Under the pieces are notes generated by a model that made no database searches, had not been told where the DNA came from, and was given only the letters and a program-made list of their open reading frames with translations. The translations under genes and the position numbers were made by a program. A DNA stretch of 64,000 nucleotides from CAYVQF01 sp964454015 (lineage in GTDB: Bacteria; Myxococcota_A; Bradymonadia; UBA4248): contig CAYVQF010000009.1 in NCBI GenBank assembly GCA_964454015.1, forward strand, positions 1-64,000, given 5' to 3'. Positions 16,835 through 25,968 of the stretch are shown here, piece by piece. Within the stretch, counting starts at the first letter, position 1; every line of letters begins with the position of its first letter.

Positions 16835-18549
16835 TCTTTAGCCGTGCTCCCTGCGGTGTGGGAAATGTCCACGGACAAAGAGAGGGCGAGGCCATCTTCC
16901 TCGAGGCGGGTGCGGACGAGGAGCCGGTCGATGGGGGCGAAGAACTTGGCAATCTGGAAGCTCACGATGTCAAAGCGCGCCGAGAGCATGGCGACGATCT
17001 GGCGCATGTCGATGGCCGCGGCCCACAGCGCTCCTTCTTGCATGAGCGGCAGGTAGAAGGATGCAGCTTGTTGCGGCGGCGCGGTCAGGCGCTGCAGGAC
17101 CTTCTCCAGGGCGAGGTCCCCTGTAATGACGGCGAGCACCCCCTGGTGGTAGGCCAAGCGGAGAAGGACCTGGCGCTTCTCGCGGATGGTGAAGAGGAGG
17201 ACGCCCTGGCGCTCCTCGATGCTGATCTGCCCTTCAGGGAGGAAGCCTTTGAGCATGTTGATTTTTCCGAAATAGCCGTTGGCTCGGTTGGGGTCCGCCA
17301 TGGGCAAAAAGAACGCGGCGTCGATACACTGCAAGACCGCTCTGAGATCGGAAGCACCGCGTAAGCGGTCCTCATCGATGCGGTAGAGCGTAGCGAGACC
17401 CTGGCCGGTGAGGTTATAGAGGATGTCCGTCTCGAAATTCATGACCATGCGCACGGTCAACATGCGCTTGAGATCTTGCCAGAGCTTGGCTTGAAGGGGT
17501 GAGGTCGCCAACAGATAGGCTTCAATCTCCCGTGGCGAGAAGCTCAACCTGAGGGCGCCGTTGACCTCCTCGCCGAGAAAAGTGGCCAGGGCGGCCGTGG
17601 AGGCCACGGGAGGGGTCAGCAGGCCAAGTCCATGGCTCAGGGCGGCCTCGGGGACCAGCGTGAAAGAGGTGACTTCAATGCGCTCCGTATCCAAGCGCAG
17701 AGAGATCCCCACGGCGGTGATGGTCTCTGACAGCATCGCTTCGATGGCGGCCAAGATCTCGGGTTGTTTACTCAGGATGGGCTGAAGCATGGTCCGTGCG
17801 AGATCGATCTTGGAGCTGTAGACGAAGAACGCGCCGTCGTCGGCCACCTTGTCCAGGAGGCGTTTGAAGGTCGCTTGCGCCGCCAGTGTTTGGCCGTCGT
17901 CGATGCTCAGCAGGCGCTCCATCACCTGCGGCGAGGGATCGGCGTCGGCTTTGAGATGCGGTCCAGCGACCAGAAGGACCTGGCGGCCGCGGACGACCAT
18001 GGTCGCGAGATCGCGTTTGAGGACCCGAATATTGATGAGGGTGTGCTGATGGAACTGACTTTCTTGATTGCGCGGTCGCCCGTACTCTTCATTGATGAAA
18101 GTGTCGAGAAAGCGCTCGAAGGCCTTGATGTCTTCGATTTCCAAGACGACAAAGGGGTTCTTCCCGAGCATTCCCACGGCGAGGCCGCCGTCGATGGCGA
18201 AGCCTGCCTGCTGGTAAGAGGTGAGTTGCCCGGGGTTGAGGCCGTGGTGCCGACCGAGATCGAAGAGGACGCCTTCCACCTGTTTGGCGTCGAGCAGGCC
18301 CCAGCCTTTGATCCTTTCGAGGCTCTCGACGATGGCACCATAGCTGGCCACGAAGACGACGCCGTCTACATCGCTGGGGACGTACTGAGCCAGCTTCTCT
18401 GCAGCCGTATGGGCGCGCATGGGCATGGCGCCCGCGCGCAGCTTCTCCTCTTGATTCTCCTGGCTCTTTTCCCCACATCGACATCCATAGGAGAGGGTCA
18501 ACGCGAAAAAGGTGAACAGAAGTAGGGGCAGGAGTCGTTTCAGTCGCAT
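16831..18549 (-). CDS. Large lipoprotein, DUF3352-like architecture
   Basis: This 572-residue protein starts with a lipoprotein signal (basic n-region, Leu/Phe-rich core, lipobox LSYGC). The mature part begins with AAEKLAQYVPSDVDGVVFV and has repeated alpha/beta units rich in 'GGLAVGM' and 'VVLEIEDIKAFERFL' type segments. This recalls DUF3352-type secreted proteins, a resemblance judged by eye only. The stop overlaps the ABC ATPase start (GTGA). It therefore probably works with the transporter as a substrate or an accessory lipoprotein. Confidence 0.75.
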   Translation of the reverse strand: MRLKRLLPLLLFTFFALTLSYGCRCGEKSQENQEEKLRAGAMPMRAHTAAEKLAQYVPSDVDGVVFVASYGAIVESLERIKGWGLLDAKQVEGVLFDLGRHHGLNPGQLTSYQQAGFAIDGGLAVGMLGKNPFVVLEIEDIKAFERFLDTFINEEYGRPRNQESQFHQHTLINIRVLKRDLATMVVRGRQVLLVAGPHLKADADPSPQVMERLLSIDDGQTLAAQATFKRLLDKVADDGAFFVYSSKIDLARTMLQPILSKQPEILAAIEAMLSETITAVGISLRLDTERIEVTSFTLVPEAALSHGLGLLTPPVASTAALATFLGEEVNGALRLSFSPREIEAYLLATSPLQAKLWQDLKRMLTVRMVMNFETDILYNLTGQGLATLYRIDEDRLRGASDLRAVLQCIDAAFFLPMADPNRANGYFGKINMLKGFLPEGQISIEERQGVLLFTIREKRQVLLRLAYHQGVLAVITGDLALEKVLQRLTAPPQQAASFYLPLMQEGALWAAAIDMRQIVAMLSARFDIVSFQIAKFFAPIDRLLVRTRLEEDGLALSLSVDISHTAGSTAKE

Positions 18550-18752
18550 GGGTCACCCAAACTATGGAAGTTGCCACGGGCCAGGCGCTGGGCCTACACC
18601 ATCGGGAAGGGCGTGGTGACTATAGGTTTTGCCTCGCACGGACGCAACCCGCGCACAATTCCCCGGGGAATCCACCCTGCGCTCGGCTTGTTTGTTTCCT
18701 GCCGGTTGTGGTATCCGGAGTTGTGCTGGCGCAGTGTCGGTGGACGGGATGT

Positions 18753-20453
18753 ATGATAACAGCGCTAATTATAAAGGACTTTGCCATTATTGAGCGCCTC
18801 GAGCTGGTGCTCTCCGAGGGGATGACCGTCCTGAGTGGGGAGACGGGCGCCGGGAAGTCCATCGTCATCGATGCGCTCAATTTGGTCCTCGGAGGGCGCG
18901 CGTCTGCCGAAGTCATCCGTCACGGCTCGGACGAAGCGGTGGTCGAGGCGGTTTTCTATCTCGGCCCGGGCCTGCGCGAACAACTGCTCCCGGTCTTGGA
19001 ATCCAGCGGGGTGCCCTGCGAGGAGGAGCTGGTGGTGCGGCGGGTCATTCACCGTGGTGGCCGCGGTCGCGCCTGGCTCAATGCCGTGTTGGTGCCGGTG
19101 CAGGTGCTGCGCGCGGCCATGCGCGCCGTGGTCGACATCTCCGGGCAACACGAACACGTCAGCCTGATGGACGTGGGCCGTCACGTCACGCTGCTCGATC
19201 GCTATGCCGGTCACGCGACGCAGCTTGCGGCCTATGGCACGCACTATCGCCGTTTGCGCGAAGGTCTCTCGCGCTTGACCACGTTGCGTGAGGCGTGCGC
19301 GGCGCGCCAAGCACGCTTGACCCAATTGGATGAAGAGATCGCTGCGCTGGCCGCGGTGGCGCCGGAGACCGGGGAGGTGGCTCGCCTGGAGGCCGAGCTG
19401 CATGAGTTGTCCCATGCCGAGCAGTTGCGCGCCGTGGCGCACCAAGCCATCGATGTGCTCTACGAGCGCGAAGGTTCGGTGACGGATCGCCTGCACCAGA
19501 CGGAGACGGAGCTGCAACGGCACGCACGCCTGGCCGCGTCTTTGAGCACGCTTGGCGATCAGCTCGCGACGGTGCGCACCTTGGTGACAGAGGCGGTCTT
19601 CGAATTGCGCCGATTCGCGACCCTGGAGAGTGATCTGGGGCGCATCGATTGGATTCAGAGCCGCTTGGCGCTCTTGGAGCGCACCCAGCGGCGTTTTCTT
19701 TGTGAGGCCGATGCGTTACCCGCAGTGCTAGCCCAGTTGCAGGCGGAGCGGGAGGCGCTGGTGTCTGGGGATGAGAGCGTCGCGGCCCTGGAGAAGCAGA
19801 TCGCCACAGACGGCGAATTGGCGCTACGAGCGGCGATAGACCTCTCCCAACGCCGGGCGGCGGCGGCGCAGACCTTGGAAGCCGCCGTTGAACGCTCCCT
19901 CCACGATTTGGCCATGGAGCGCGCGCGTTTCGTCGTAGGATTCACAGGAAAGCAGCAGGTGGAAGACCTGGGGCCCCATGGCTTGGACCAGGTAGAGTTC
20001 CTCCTGGCCCCCAACCCCGGTGATCCTCCGCGACCGCTGGCGCGTATCGCTTCAGGCGGCGAGCTGTCGCGGGTGATGTTGGCCATCAAAGAGGTCATGG
20101 CCGACAACGACGACGTCGGTACTTATGTCTTCGATGAAGTCGATGCCGGCATCGGCGGTGCCACGGCGACCTGCGTCGCCGCAGCGCTCAAACGCGTGAG
20201 CGCCAACCACCAAGTGTTGTGTATCACTCACCTCGCCACGATCGCGAGCTTTGCCGATCACCATTTTGCAGTTGTCAAATCCAGCGACGGCGAACGGGCG
20301 CTGTGCTCGGTCGCCAAACTCAATGAGGAAGAGAGAACCCGAGAAGTTGCGCGCATGCTTGGCGGCCTGACCATCACGACGACGACGATGGATCACGCTG
20401 CTGAGCTCATCGACCGCGCGCGCGCGCCGGGAACGACTACTGGCTGCTCATGA
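18753..20453 (+). CDS. recN: DNA repair protein RecN
   Basis: I start at ATG 18753; the open frame extends upstream to 18564, but that extension has no RecN-like sequence. The 566-residue protein is an SMC-like ATPase of normal RecN length. It has Walker A GETGAGKS (residues 29-36), a long coiled-coil middle, an ABC-type signature RIASGGELSRVMLAIKEV and Walker B VFDEVDAGIGG, followed by QVLCITHLATIAS. RecN holds together broken DNA ends for recombinational repair. No LexA-like box is evident in the 200 bp upstream. It is divergent from the ABC/lipoprotein cluster. Confidence 0.95.
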   Translation: MITALIIKDFAIIERLELVLSEGMTVLSGETGAGKSIVIDALNLVLGGRASAEVIRHGSDEAVVEAVFYLGPGLREQLLPVLESSGVPCEEELVVRRVIHRGGRGRAWLNAVLVPVQVLRAAMRAVVDISGQHEHVSLMDVGRHVTLLDRYAGHATQLAAYGTHYRRLREGLSRLTTLREACAARQARLTQLDEEIAALAAVAPETGEVARLEAELHELSHAEQLRAVAHQAIDVLYEREGSVTDRLHQTETELQRHARLAASLSTLGDQLATVRTLVTEAVFELRRFATLESDLGRIDWIQSRLALLERTQRRFLCEADALPAVLAQLQAEREALVSGDESVAALEKQIATDGELALRAAIDLSQRRAAAAQTLEAAVERSLHDLAMERARFVVGFTGKQQVEDLGPHGLDQVEFLLAPNPGDPPRPLARIASGGELSRVMLAIKEVMADNDDVGTYVFDEVDAGIGGATATCVAAALKRVSANHQVLCITHLATIASFADHHFAVVKSSDGERALCSVAKLNEEERTREVARMLGGLTITTTTMDHAAELIDRARAPGTTTGCS

Positions 20454-20520
20454 ATCATGATATTTTTCGAATGAAAGCGTTGCACAGCATGGGCGGGAGC
20501 CATCCGAGGATGGTCCGCGA

Positions 20521-21924
20521 ATGAGGCCGCAACGTCTAGGGTACCGCTGGCAAGAGCGGCCTCGGCGGCGCTTGCAACGCCTCTGGGGGCTCGCGCTCAT
20601 TGGGGCGGTGGCGTGTATGGCTTTCTTGCTTTGGCCCAAGGCGCCGGGTCCTGAGCCGGCCCTGTCGCGCAAGATTGAGAACCTGGATCTCCCCGGAGGC
20701 GAGGGGGCCGATCTCAATCGCTCGCGCTTGCCGGGTTGGAATGAAGAGGAAGGCGCCGCGGAAGAAGTGGCGCCTGAGCTCCCGAGCGATCCCTTCCACC
20801 TCACCGGCAAGGTTCAGCGCAATCAAACGCTCTTCGTCACCTTGCGCAACCGGGGCCTGGCGCCGAGTCGCATCCAGCCCGTCATCGATGCCATGTCGAC
20901 GGTCTTCGACTTCCGCCGGGCCCACCCCGGCGATGCCTATGAGGTGCGCTTGGACATCGATGGCAATGTGTTGGAGTTTCGCTATCAGACCAGCCCGGAA
21001 GATGTCTACGTGGCCCGTCTGGTGGGAGACGCCTACCAGGCGGAGAAGGTGGAGATCCCCAAGGAGACGCGCCTCGAGCGCATCCAGGGGACGATCGCCA
21101 CTTCGCTGTACAAGGCCTTCACCGATCTGGGGGAGCGGGGCGAGATCGCCATGGCGTTCATGGATCTCTTCGTGTTCGACTTCGACTTCGGGGCCAACGC
21201 GCGCCCGGGCGATCGCTTCACCTTGATCGCGGAGAAGATCTATCTGGACGGGCGCTTCTATAAATATGGGCGGATCTGGGCGGCCCAATACCAGAGCACT
21301 GGGCTTACTTTGGACGCCTACTGGTTTGAGCAGGACGCGTCCGGCGAATACTACGATGGCGATGGGCGCGCCCTGCGGCGCTTCTTCATCAAGGCCCCCG
21401 TGCTCAACTGCAAGATCACCAGTCCCTTCTCCCTGCGGCGCTATCATCCCGTCTTGAAGCGCTATCGGCCTCACTATGGGGTGGACTGGGCGGGACCCAC
21501 GGGGACACCGGTGATGAGCGTGGCCGATGGGGTGGTCTCCTTCATCGGCTGGAAGGGAGGCAATGGCAACCTGCTGGTCATCGATCACCCGCACGGCTAT
21601 GTGACCCTCTACGCGCACCTCAAAGGTTTCGCCGCGGGGCTGAAGAAAGGCTCCAAGGTCAAACAGCGACAGGTGGTCGCCTACCTCGGCAACACGGGCA
21701 TCTCTACGGGACCACACCTCCACTTCGGGATGAAAAAAGACGGGGTCTATGTCGACCCACTCGAAGTGGATAATACGCGCCTGGAGCAGCTCAGCGGCGC
21801 CCGCTTGAGCCGCTTCAAAGCGGAGAAAGAACGCTTGGCGCGTCTCCTCGATGAGGGTATGGTCAACACGTCGAGCGAAAGTGAAGTGGAAGATGCGGCC
21901 GAGGTCGTCGCGCCTTCACTTTGA
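20521..21924 (+). CDS. M23-family peptidoglycan endopeptidase (MepM/NlpD-like)
   Basis: The 467-residue product has a short basic N-terminus and a single membrane anchor (LIGAVACMAFLLW, about residues 26-40). An acidic linker and an OapA/MepM-like middle domain follow. The C-terminal LytM domain has the metal site intact: HYGVDWAGPTGTPV (His and Asp), LYAHL, and GPHLHFG (the HxH motif). Such enzymes cut the cross-links of peptidoglycan during envelope growth. The C-terminal 50 residues after the domain are charged. It lies 67 bp after recN. Confidence 0.88.
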   Translation: MRPQRLGYRWQERPRRRLQRLWGLALIGAVACMAFLLWPKAPGPEPALSRKIENLDLPGGEGADLNRSRLPGWNEEEGAAEEVAPELPSDPFHLTGKVQRNQTLFVTLRNRGLAPSRIQPVIDAMSTVFDFRRAHPGDAYEVRLDIDGNVLEFRYQTSPEDVYVARLVGDAYQAEKVEIPKETRLERIQGTIATSLYKAFTDLGERGEIAMAFMDLFVFDFDFGANARPGDRFTLIAEKIYLDGRFYKYGRIWAAQYQSTGLTLDAYWFEQDASGEYYDGDGRALRRFFIKAPVLNCKITSPFSLRRYHPVLKRYRPHYGVDWAGPTGTPVMSVADGVVSFIGWKGGNGNLLVIDHPHGYVTLYAHLKGFAAGLKKGSKVKQRQVVAYLGNTGISTGPHLHFGMKKDGVYVDPLEVDNTRLEQLSGARLSRFKAEKERLARLLDEGMVNTSSESEVEDAAEVVAPSL

Positions 21925-21944
21925 GCGATGGCACGGGTGGCAGC

Positions 21945-23471
21945 ATGCGGGTGCGCAGAGGTGTTCTTCTAGGTGCGGCCCTGCTCTATGCCCTGACCGT
22001 CTTTGGTTTGGGTGCGGCCCACATCTATGTGGGCTCCCTCCAGGTGGCCAACCGCTTCGATCTTGCAGGCACGCCCTATCTGTTGGCAGGACAGCCGGCG
22101 ACCTTTCGCGTGTGGGCCTATTCGGACGATCCGCCCGGACCGCTGCGTGAGCACGAGGTGGTCATGGCGCTGCACGGCCCCGACGGGGAGGTGGCGAGGA
22201 CACGTGGCGTGACCGCCGCCAATGGTGGCGTGGTGCTGACCCTCGCCGTGCCGGACCTGCCCGCCGGTGGCTACCAGGGGCGGGTCTCGGTGGCGCGCCC
22301 TGGGGCCACGGAGGTCTTGGAAGCGGCGACAGTGGACCTGTGGCTCGAGAAGGCGTCCGTGCAGGCGTGGACGGAGACACCCTGTCGGAGCACGGGGCCC
22401 GATTGCATCGACGTCAGCGGTACACACGCCTTTTTGCCTGGGGTAGCTGCGCCACTGCTGGTGCGCGTGGTTGCTGGCGAGGGTGCTTTGCCCCGTACGG
22501 TGCCGGTGCGGGTGGAACGACTCTACGGCGAGTGTGAGGTCGGTGCTAACCCCGTGCACACGGATCTTTTTGGTTTGGCTGAGTTGGTGCTGACGGTTCA
22601 CGGCGAATGTGTGTGCCGCATCGAGGTCGACGGTGGCGAGGGGGAAGCATCGACGCTGCACGTAACCTTGGCGCCACTGAGCCTGCCCGTCTTCGTCGAC
22701 GTCCCCAATCCCCTGGTGGTGGACGGCGAGGCGGTGGTCTTCGAGGTCCGAACCCTCGGCGCGGGGGGAAAGGTTTTCGTCGATTTCTTCGCCCAAGGGG
22801 TGTGGCTGGAGCGCGGCGTCTTTGCTTTGCAAGAGGGGGGGCGGCGGCAGTGGTTGCTGGGACTTGCGGCGCCGTCGCAGGCGCGGACGGCCACCTTGGT
22901 GGTGTGTCTCTCGGACTGGGCCTGCGAGGAGAGCCATCACCAGGCGACGGTGATCTGGAGTGGCCAGCCGCTGGACCTAGCGGGGCAGATCGAGGTGGCC
23001 TTGGCGGCGCTCGATGGGCGCGAGTCGGGGTACGTGGCGGCCGTGCGGGCGCGGCTGGGAGAAGGGCAGATGTCGCGCTTGGCCCTCGAGCGGCTGCGGC
23101 GCTATTTGTTACGGCGCCTTGACGGTGATTACGTCAGCCCAACGGTCATGGTGCGCACGGAGATGGCGGCCAAGGCTCGCTTGCAGGCGACCAAGGAGGC
23201 GTTCAAAGGAGGAGCGGGTTGGCTCTTGGCTTTGGTTCTGGTGGGTGGGGCGCTCATTGCGGCGGTGTGGGTCTTGCGTGCGCGTCATGGCGATGCGCGT
23301 GCCTTGGCGGAGATCATGCGGGAGGACGCGGACGCTGCCGATGATGCGCCGGTGCTTGTCAGGGGTGGGGCGTGCTTGGGGCGTTGGCTCTTTGTGGGTG
23401 AGGTGGCGCTGCTGACGTTGAGCGTCGTTGCTTTTGCCGCTGGGGTGTGGCTGATCCTGCAGACGCTGTGA
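21945..23471 (+). CDS. Membrane-anchored protein with macroglobulin (MG2)-like domain
   Basis: About 508 residues. One N-terminal membrane helix (VLLGAALLYALTVFGLG) and two C-terminal helices (WLLALVLVGGALIAAVWVL and WLFVGEVALLTLSVVAFAAG) flank a large beta-rich extracytoplasmic part. Its first 100 residues (TPYLLAGQPATFRVWAYSDD through LPAGGYQGRVSV) read like an MG2/Ig domain of alpha-2-macroglobulins, but there is no thioester motif. Paired cysteines (TPCRSTGPDC, GECVC, CLSDWAC) suggest disulfides. The start is 20 nt after the peptidase stop, so the two are probably co-transcribed. Function unknown; a cell-wall or protease-related role is a guess from context. Confidence 0.7.
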   Translation: MRVRRGVLLGAALLYALTVFGLGAAHIYVGSLQVANRFDLAGTPYLLAGQPATFRVWAYSDDPPGPLREHEVVMALHGPDGEVARTRGVTAANGGVVLTLAVPDLPAGGYQGRVSVARPGATEVLEAATVDLWLEKASVQAWTETPCRSTGPDCIDVSGTHAFLPGVAAPLLVRVVAGEGALPRTVPVRVERLYGECEVGANPVHTDLFGLAELVLTVHGECVCRIEVDGGEGEASTLHVTLAPLSLPVFVDVPNPLVVDGEAVVFEVRTLGAGGKVFVDFFAQGVWLERGVFALQEGGRRQWLLGLAAPSQARTATLVVCLSDWACEESHHQATVIWSGQPLDLAGQIEVALAALDGRESGYVAAVRARLGEGQMSRLALERLRRYLLRRLDGDYVSPTVMVRTEMAAKARLQATKEAFKGGAGWLLALVLVGGALIAAVWVLRARHGDARALAEIMREDADAADDAPVLVRGGACLGRWLFVGEVALLTLSVVAFAAGVWLILQTL

Positions 23472-23662
23472 GGCGCGGGGCGGGTGGCGCTGGTGTCGCG
23501 CGGGTTTTGGCCTTGAAGGGGGAGCGAGCGCCTGGTGGGACGTGGCAAGAAGAGGGAGCAAGGGTGAGGCAGGGGCAGCCATTGTGGAGGCGGTCCTTGC
23601 GCGGTTTGCGTTGCCTGGGTAAAAGCATGGCGAGGGCGGCGCGTGTGGAGTGAGGGAGCGAG

Positions 23663-24043
23663 ATGGGTAGACGAAGGGTGTGGCTGGTGAGTGGGGTGGT
23701 GGCCCTGGCGTTGGGAGGGGGGCTTTGGGGTTGCAAGGAGCCGGCGGAGCGCTTGGCGGACCACTTTGAGAGCATGGCCATGTTGGTTGAGAGCAACGCC
23801 GAGGATTGTGGTGCCATGGGGGCGGCCTTGGGGGCCTATTGGGAGGCGCATCGGGCGGAGATGGTTGCGGCCATGGGCGAGCTGGGGGCCTCAACGGATG
23901 TGCAGGCCAAACGCATCAATCGCGCGGCGTTACGCATTGATGCTCCGGTGGAGCGTTGCCGCTCGGAGGCGCAGGTCGCCGCCTTTGCGGAGGATTTGGC
24001 GGCGGTGGTGCTCGACGGTGTGGGCTTGGGGCCGGGGCAGTGA
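23663..24043 (+). CDS. Small lipoprotein
   Basis: A 126-residue protein with a lipobox of the GLWGC type. The mature part is Ala-rich and helical (EPAERLADHFESMAMLVE) and holds a Cys pair likely to form a disulfide (EDCGAMG and ERCRSEA). A GAGGGAGCGAG sequence precedes the ATG. Short helical lipoproteins like this are common in Myxococcota-type genomes and have no known function. It ends 11 nt before mnmG. Confidence 0.65.
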   Translation: MGRRRVWLVSGVVALALGGGLWGCKEPAERLADHFESMAMLVESNAEDCGAMGAALGAYWEAHRAEMVAAMGELGASTDVQAKRINRAALRIDAPVERCRSEAQVAAFAEDLAAVVLDGVGLGPGQ

Positions 24044-24054
24044 GGAGCGCTGCG

Positions 24055-25956
24055 GTGCCGTTGTTTTCCTACCCCGAGAGCTATGATGTGGTGGTCATCG
24101 GTGGCGGCCACGCGGGCTGTGAGGCGGCCTGGGCGGCGGCGCGTCTGGGCTGCCGGACCTTGTTGCTGACGGGCAATGTGGACACCATCGGCGCGATGAG
24201 CTGCAACCCCTCGGTGGGTGGTGTGGCCAAGGGGCATCTGACCAAGGAGATTGACGCCCTGGGTGGATTGCTGGGGCGGGTGACGGACGCGGCGGCGATT
24301 CAGTATCGGACGTTGAACGCCAGTAAGGGGCCTGCAGTGCAGGCGACGCGGGCGCAATGCGACGTCGATGCGTATAAGCGGGCCATGCGCCGCGCCTTGT
24401 TCGCTGAACCGAAGCTGCAGGTGGTGCAGGGGAGGGCCGAGTGGCTGGGGCGCGAGGCTTCGGCCTTCAAGGTGGTGAGCGCTGACGGCGTGAGCTACGG
24501 CGCGCGGAGTGTGGTGGTGGCGGCGGGGACGTTCTTGCGCGGCCTCTGCCACATTGGCGACGTGCGCTTTGCGGCGGGCCGGGCTGGCGATGGGGTGAGC
24601 TTGGCATTGTCCGACGCGCTTCAGGCGTTGGGTCTGCGCCTGGTGCGCCACAAGACGGGCACACCGCCGCGCCTCGATGGGCGCAGCATCGCGTGGGAGA
24701 AGTTGGAGGTCCAGCCTGGTGATGCGGTGCCGCGGCGCTTCTCTTTTTATGGGGATGCGCCCCTGTTGCGCCAGGTGCCGTGCCACATCGCTTACACCAA
24801 CGCGGAGACCCATGCGGTGATAGCGGCTGCGCGGGAGCGATCTCCTTTGTTTTCAGGGGTGATCAAGGGCCTGGGCCCGCGCTATTGTCCGAGCATCGAG
24901 GACAAGGTCTTTCGCTTCGCCGACAAGGACCGCCACCAGGTGTTTTTGGAGCCCATGGCGCTGGATTCATGGGAGATCTACCCTTCAGGCTTGTCGACCT
25001 CCTTGCCTTACGAGGTGCAGCTCGCCTATCTGCGCAGCATCGAAGCCTTGGAGAGGGTGGTGATCCTGCGCCCTGGTTATGCCGTGGAGTACGACACGTT
25101 GTGCGCGGGTCAGCTCCGGGCGACCCTCGAGGTGGCGTCCGTGCCGGGGCTCTTCGTCGCTGGGCAGCTCAACGGGACCAGTGGCTACGAGGAGGCGGCG
25201 GCGCAAGGACTGGTGGCAGGGGTCAACGCTGCGCATCAGGTGCTGGGGCGCGAGGCCTGGTCCTTGGGGCGGGAGGAGGCCTATATCGGGGTGCTCATCG
25301 ACGATCTGGTGACTACTGGGAGTGATGAGCCCTATCGGATGTTTACGAGTCGGGCCGAGTTTCGCCTCTTGTTGCGAGAAGACAACGCTGACCAGCGCCT
25401 CTCGCCCCGCGGACGCGAGATTGGCTTGCTGGATGATGCGGCGTGGCAGCTTTTTCGGGCACGCAGCCAGGCCCTGGCTCAGTTGTTGGGGGCCCTGGAA
25501 GAGGTCCGGTTCATGGACCGGGCCGAAGAGCAGGTGCGCGCGCAAGAGGCGGGTCTCGGGCCCCTCAAGGGGGGCACGACCTTGGCGCAGTTGCTGCGCC
25601 GCCCTGGGGTGAGCTTGGGGCAACTGCGGCCATGGTTGGCGCAGGTGTCGTTGGATGCGGTGGCGCCGGAGGTGGTTCGGGCGGCAGAGATCACCGTGAA
25701 GTTCGCTGGCTATATCGCGCGCGAGGAGATCCAAGCGGCTCGCTTTCGCAACAGCGAGCAGGTGCGCTTGCCAGAGGACTTCGACTACGCGGCGGTGGCG
25801 GGCCTCTCCCGCGAGGTGCAAGAAAAGCTGACGCGTGCGCGGCCTCTGACGGTGGGGCAGGCCAGCCGTATCCCCGGGGTGACGCCTGCTGCGGTGAACT
25901 GTCTCTTGATTGCTTTGCGCAAGCGGAGCGGCGTCGCCAGCCCCGAGGAGGGTTGA
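24055..25956 (+). CDS. mnmG: tRNA uridine-5-carboxymethylaminomethyl modification enzyme MnmG (GidA)
   Basis: I use the GTG at 24055, which has GAGGAG seven bases upstream. The product is 633 residues, close to the usual 629. It opens with the FAD-binding VVVIGGGHAGCEAA and continues with CNPSVGGVAKGHL and GTFLRGLCHIG. Near the middle it has PRYCPSIEDKV, and later GQLNGTSGYEEAAAQG, all MnmG hallmarks. With MnmE it makes the 5-carboxymethylaminomethyl group at the wobble uridine of certain tRNAs. Its frequent neighbours mnmE, rsmG and parAB are absent here. Confidence 0.95.
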   Translation: MPLFSYPESYDVVVIGGGHAGCEAAWAAARLGCRTLLLTGNVDTIGAMSCNPSVGGVAKGHLTKEIDALGGLLGRVTDAAAIQYRTLNASKGPAVQATRAQCDVDAYKRAMRRALFAEPKLQVVQGRAEWLGREASAFKVVSADGVSYGARSVVVAAGTFLRGLCHIGDVRFAAGRAGDGVSLALSDALQALGLRLVRHKTGTPPRLDGRSIAWEKLEVQPGDAVPRRFSFYGDAPLLRQVPCHIAYTNAETHAVIAAARERSPLFSGVIKGLGPRYCPSIEDKVFRFADKDRHQVFLEPMALDSWEIYPSGLSTSLPYEVQLAYLRSIEALERVVILRPGYAVEYDTLCAGQLRATLEVASVPGLFVAGQLNGTSGYEEAAAQGLVAGVNAAHQVLGREAWSLGREEAYIGVLIDDLVTTGSDEPYRMFTSRAEFRLLLREDNADQRLSPRGREIGLLDDAAWQLFRARSQALAQLLGALEEVRFMDRAEEQVRAQEAGLGPLKGGTTLAQLLRRPGVSLGQLRPWLAQVSLDAVAPEVVRAAEITVKFAGYIAREEIQAARFRNSEQVRLPEDFDYAAVAGLSREVQEKLTRARPLTVGQASRIPGVTPAAVNCLLIALRKRSGVASPEEG

Positions 25957-25968
25957 GCCCTTGTGGGG

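Noticed and set aside
20536..21723. 395-codon open frame on the minus strand
   Set aside because: Antisense to the M23 peptidase with its complete metal site.
23109..23894. 261-codon Pro-rich open frame on the minus strand
   Set aside because: Reads as complement of GC-rich sequence across two plus-strand genes and a gap; no domain or ribosome binding site.
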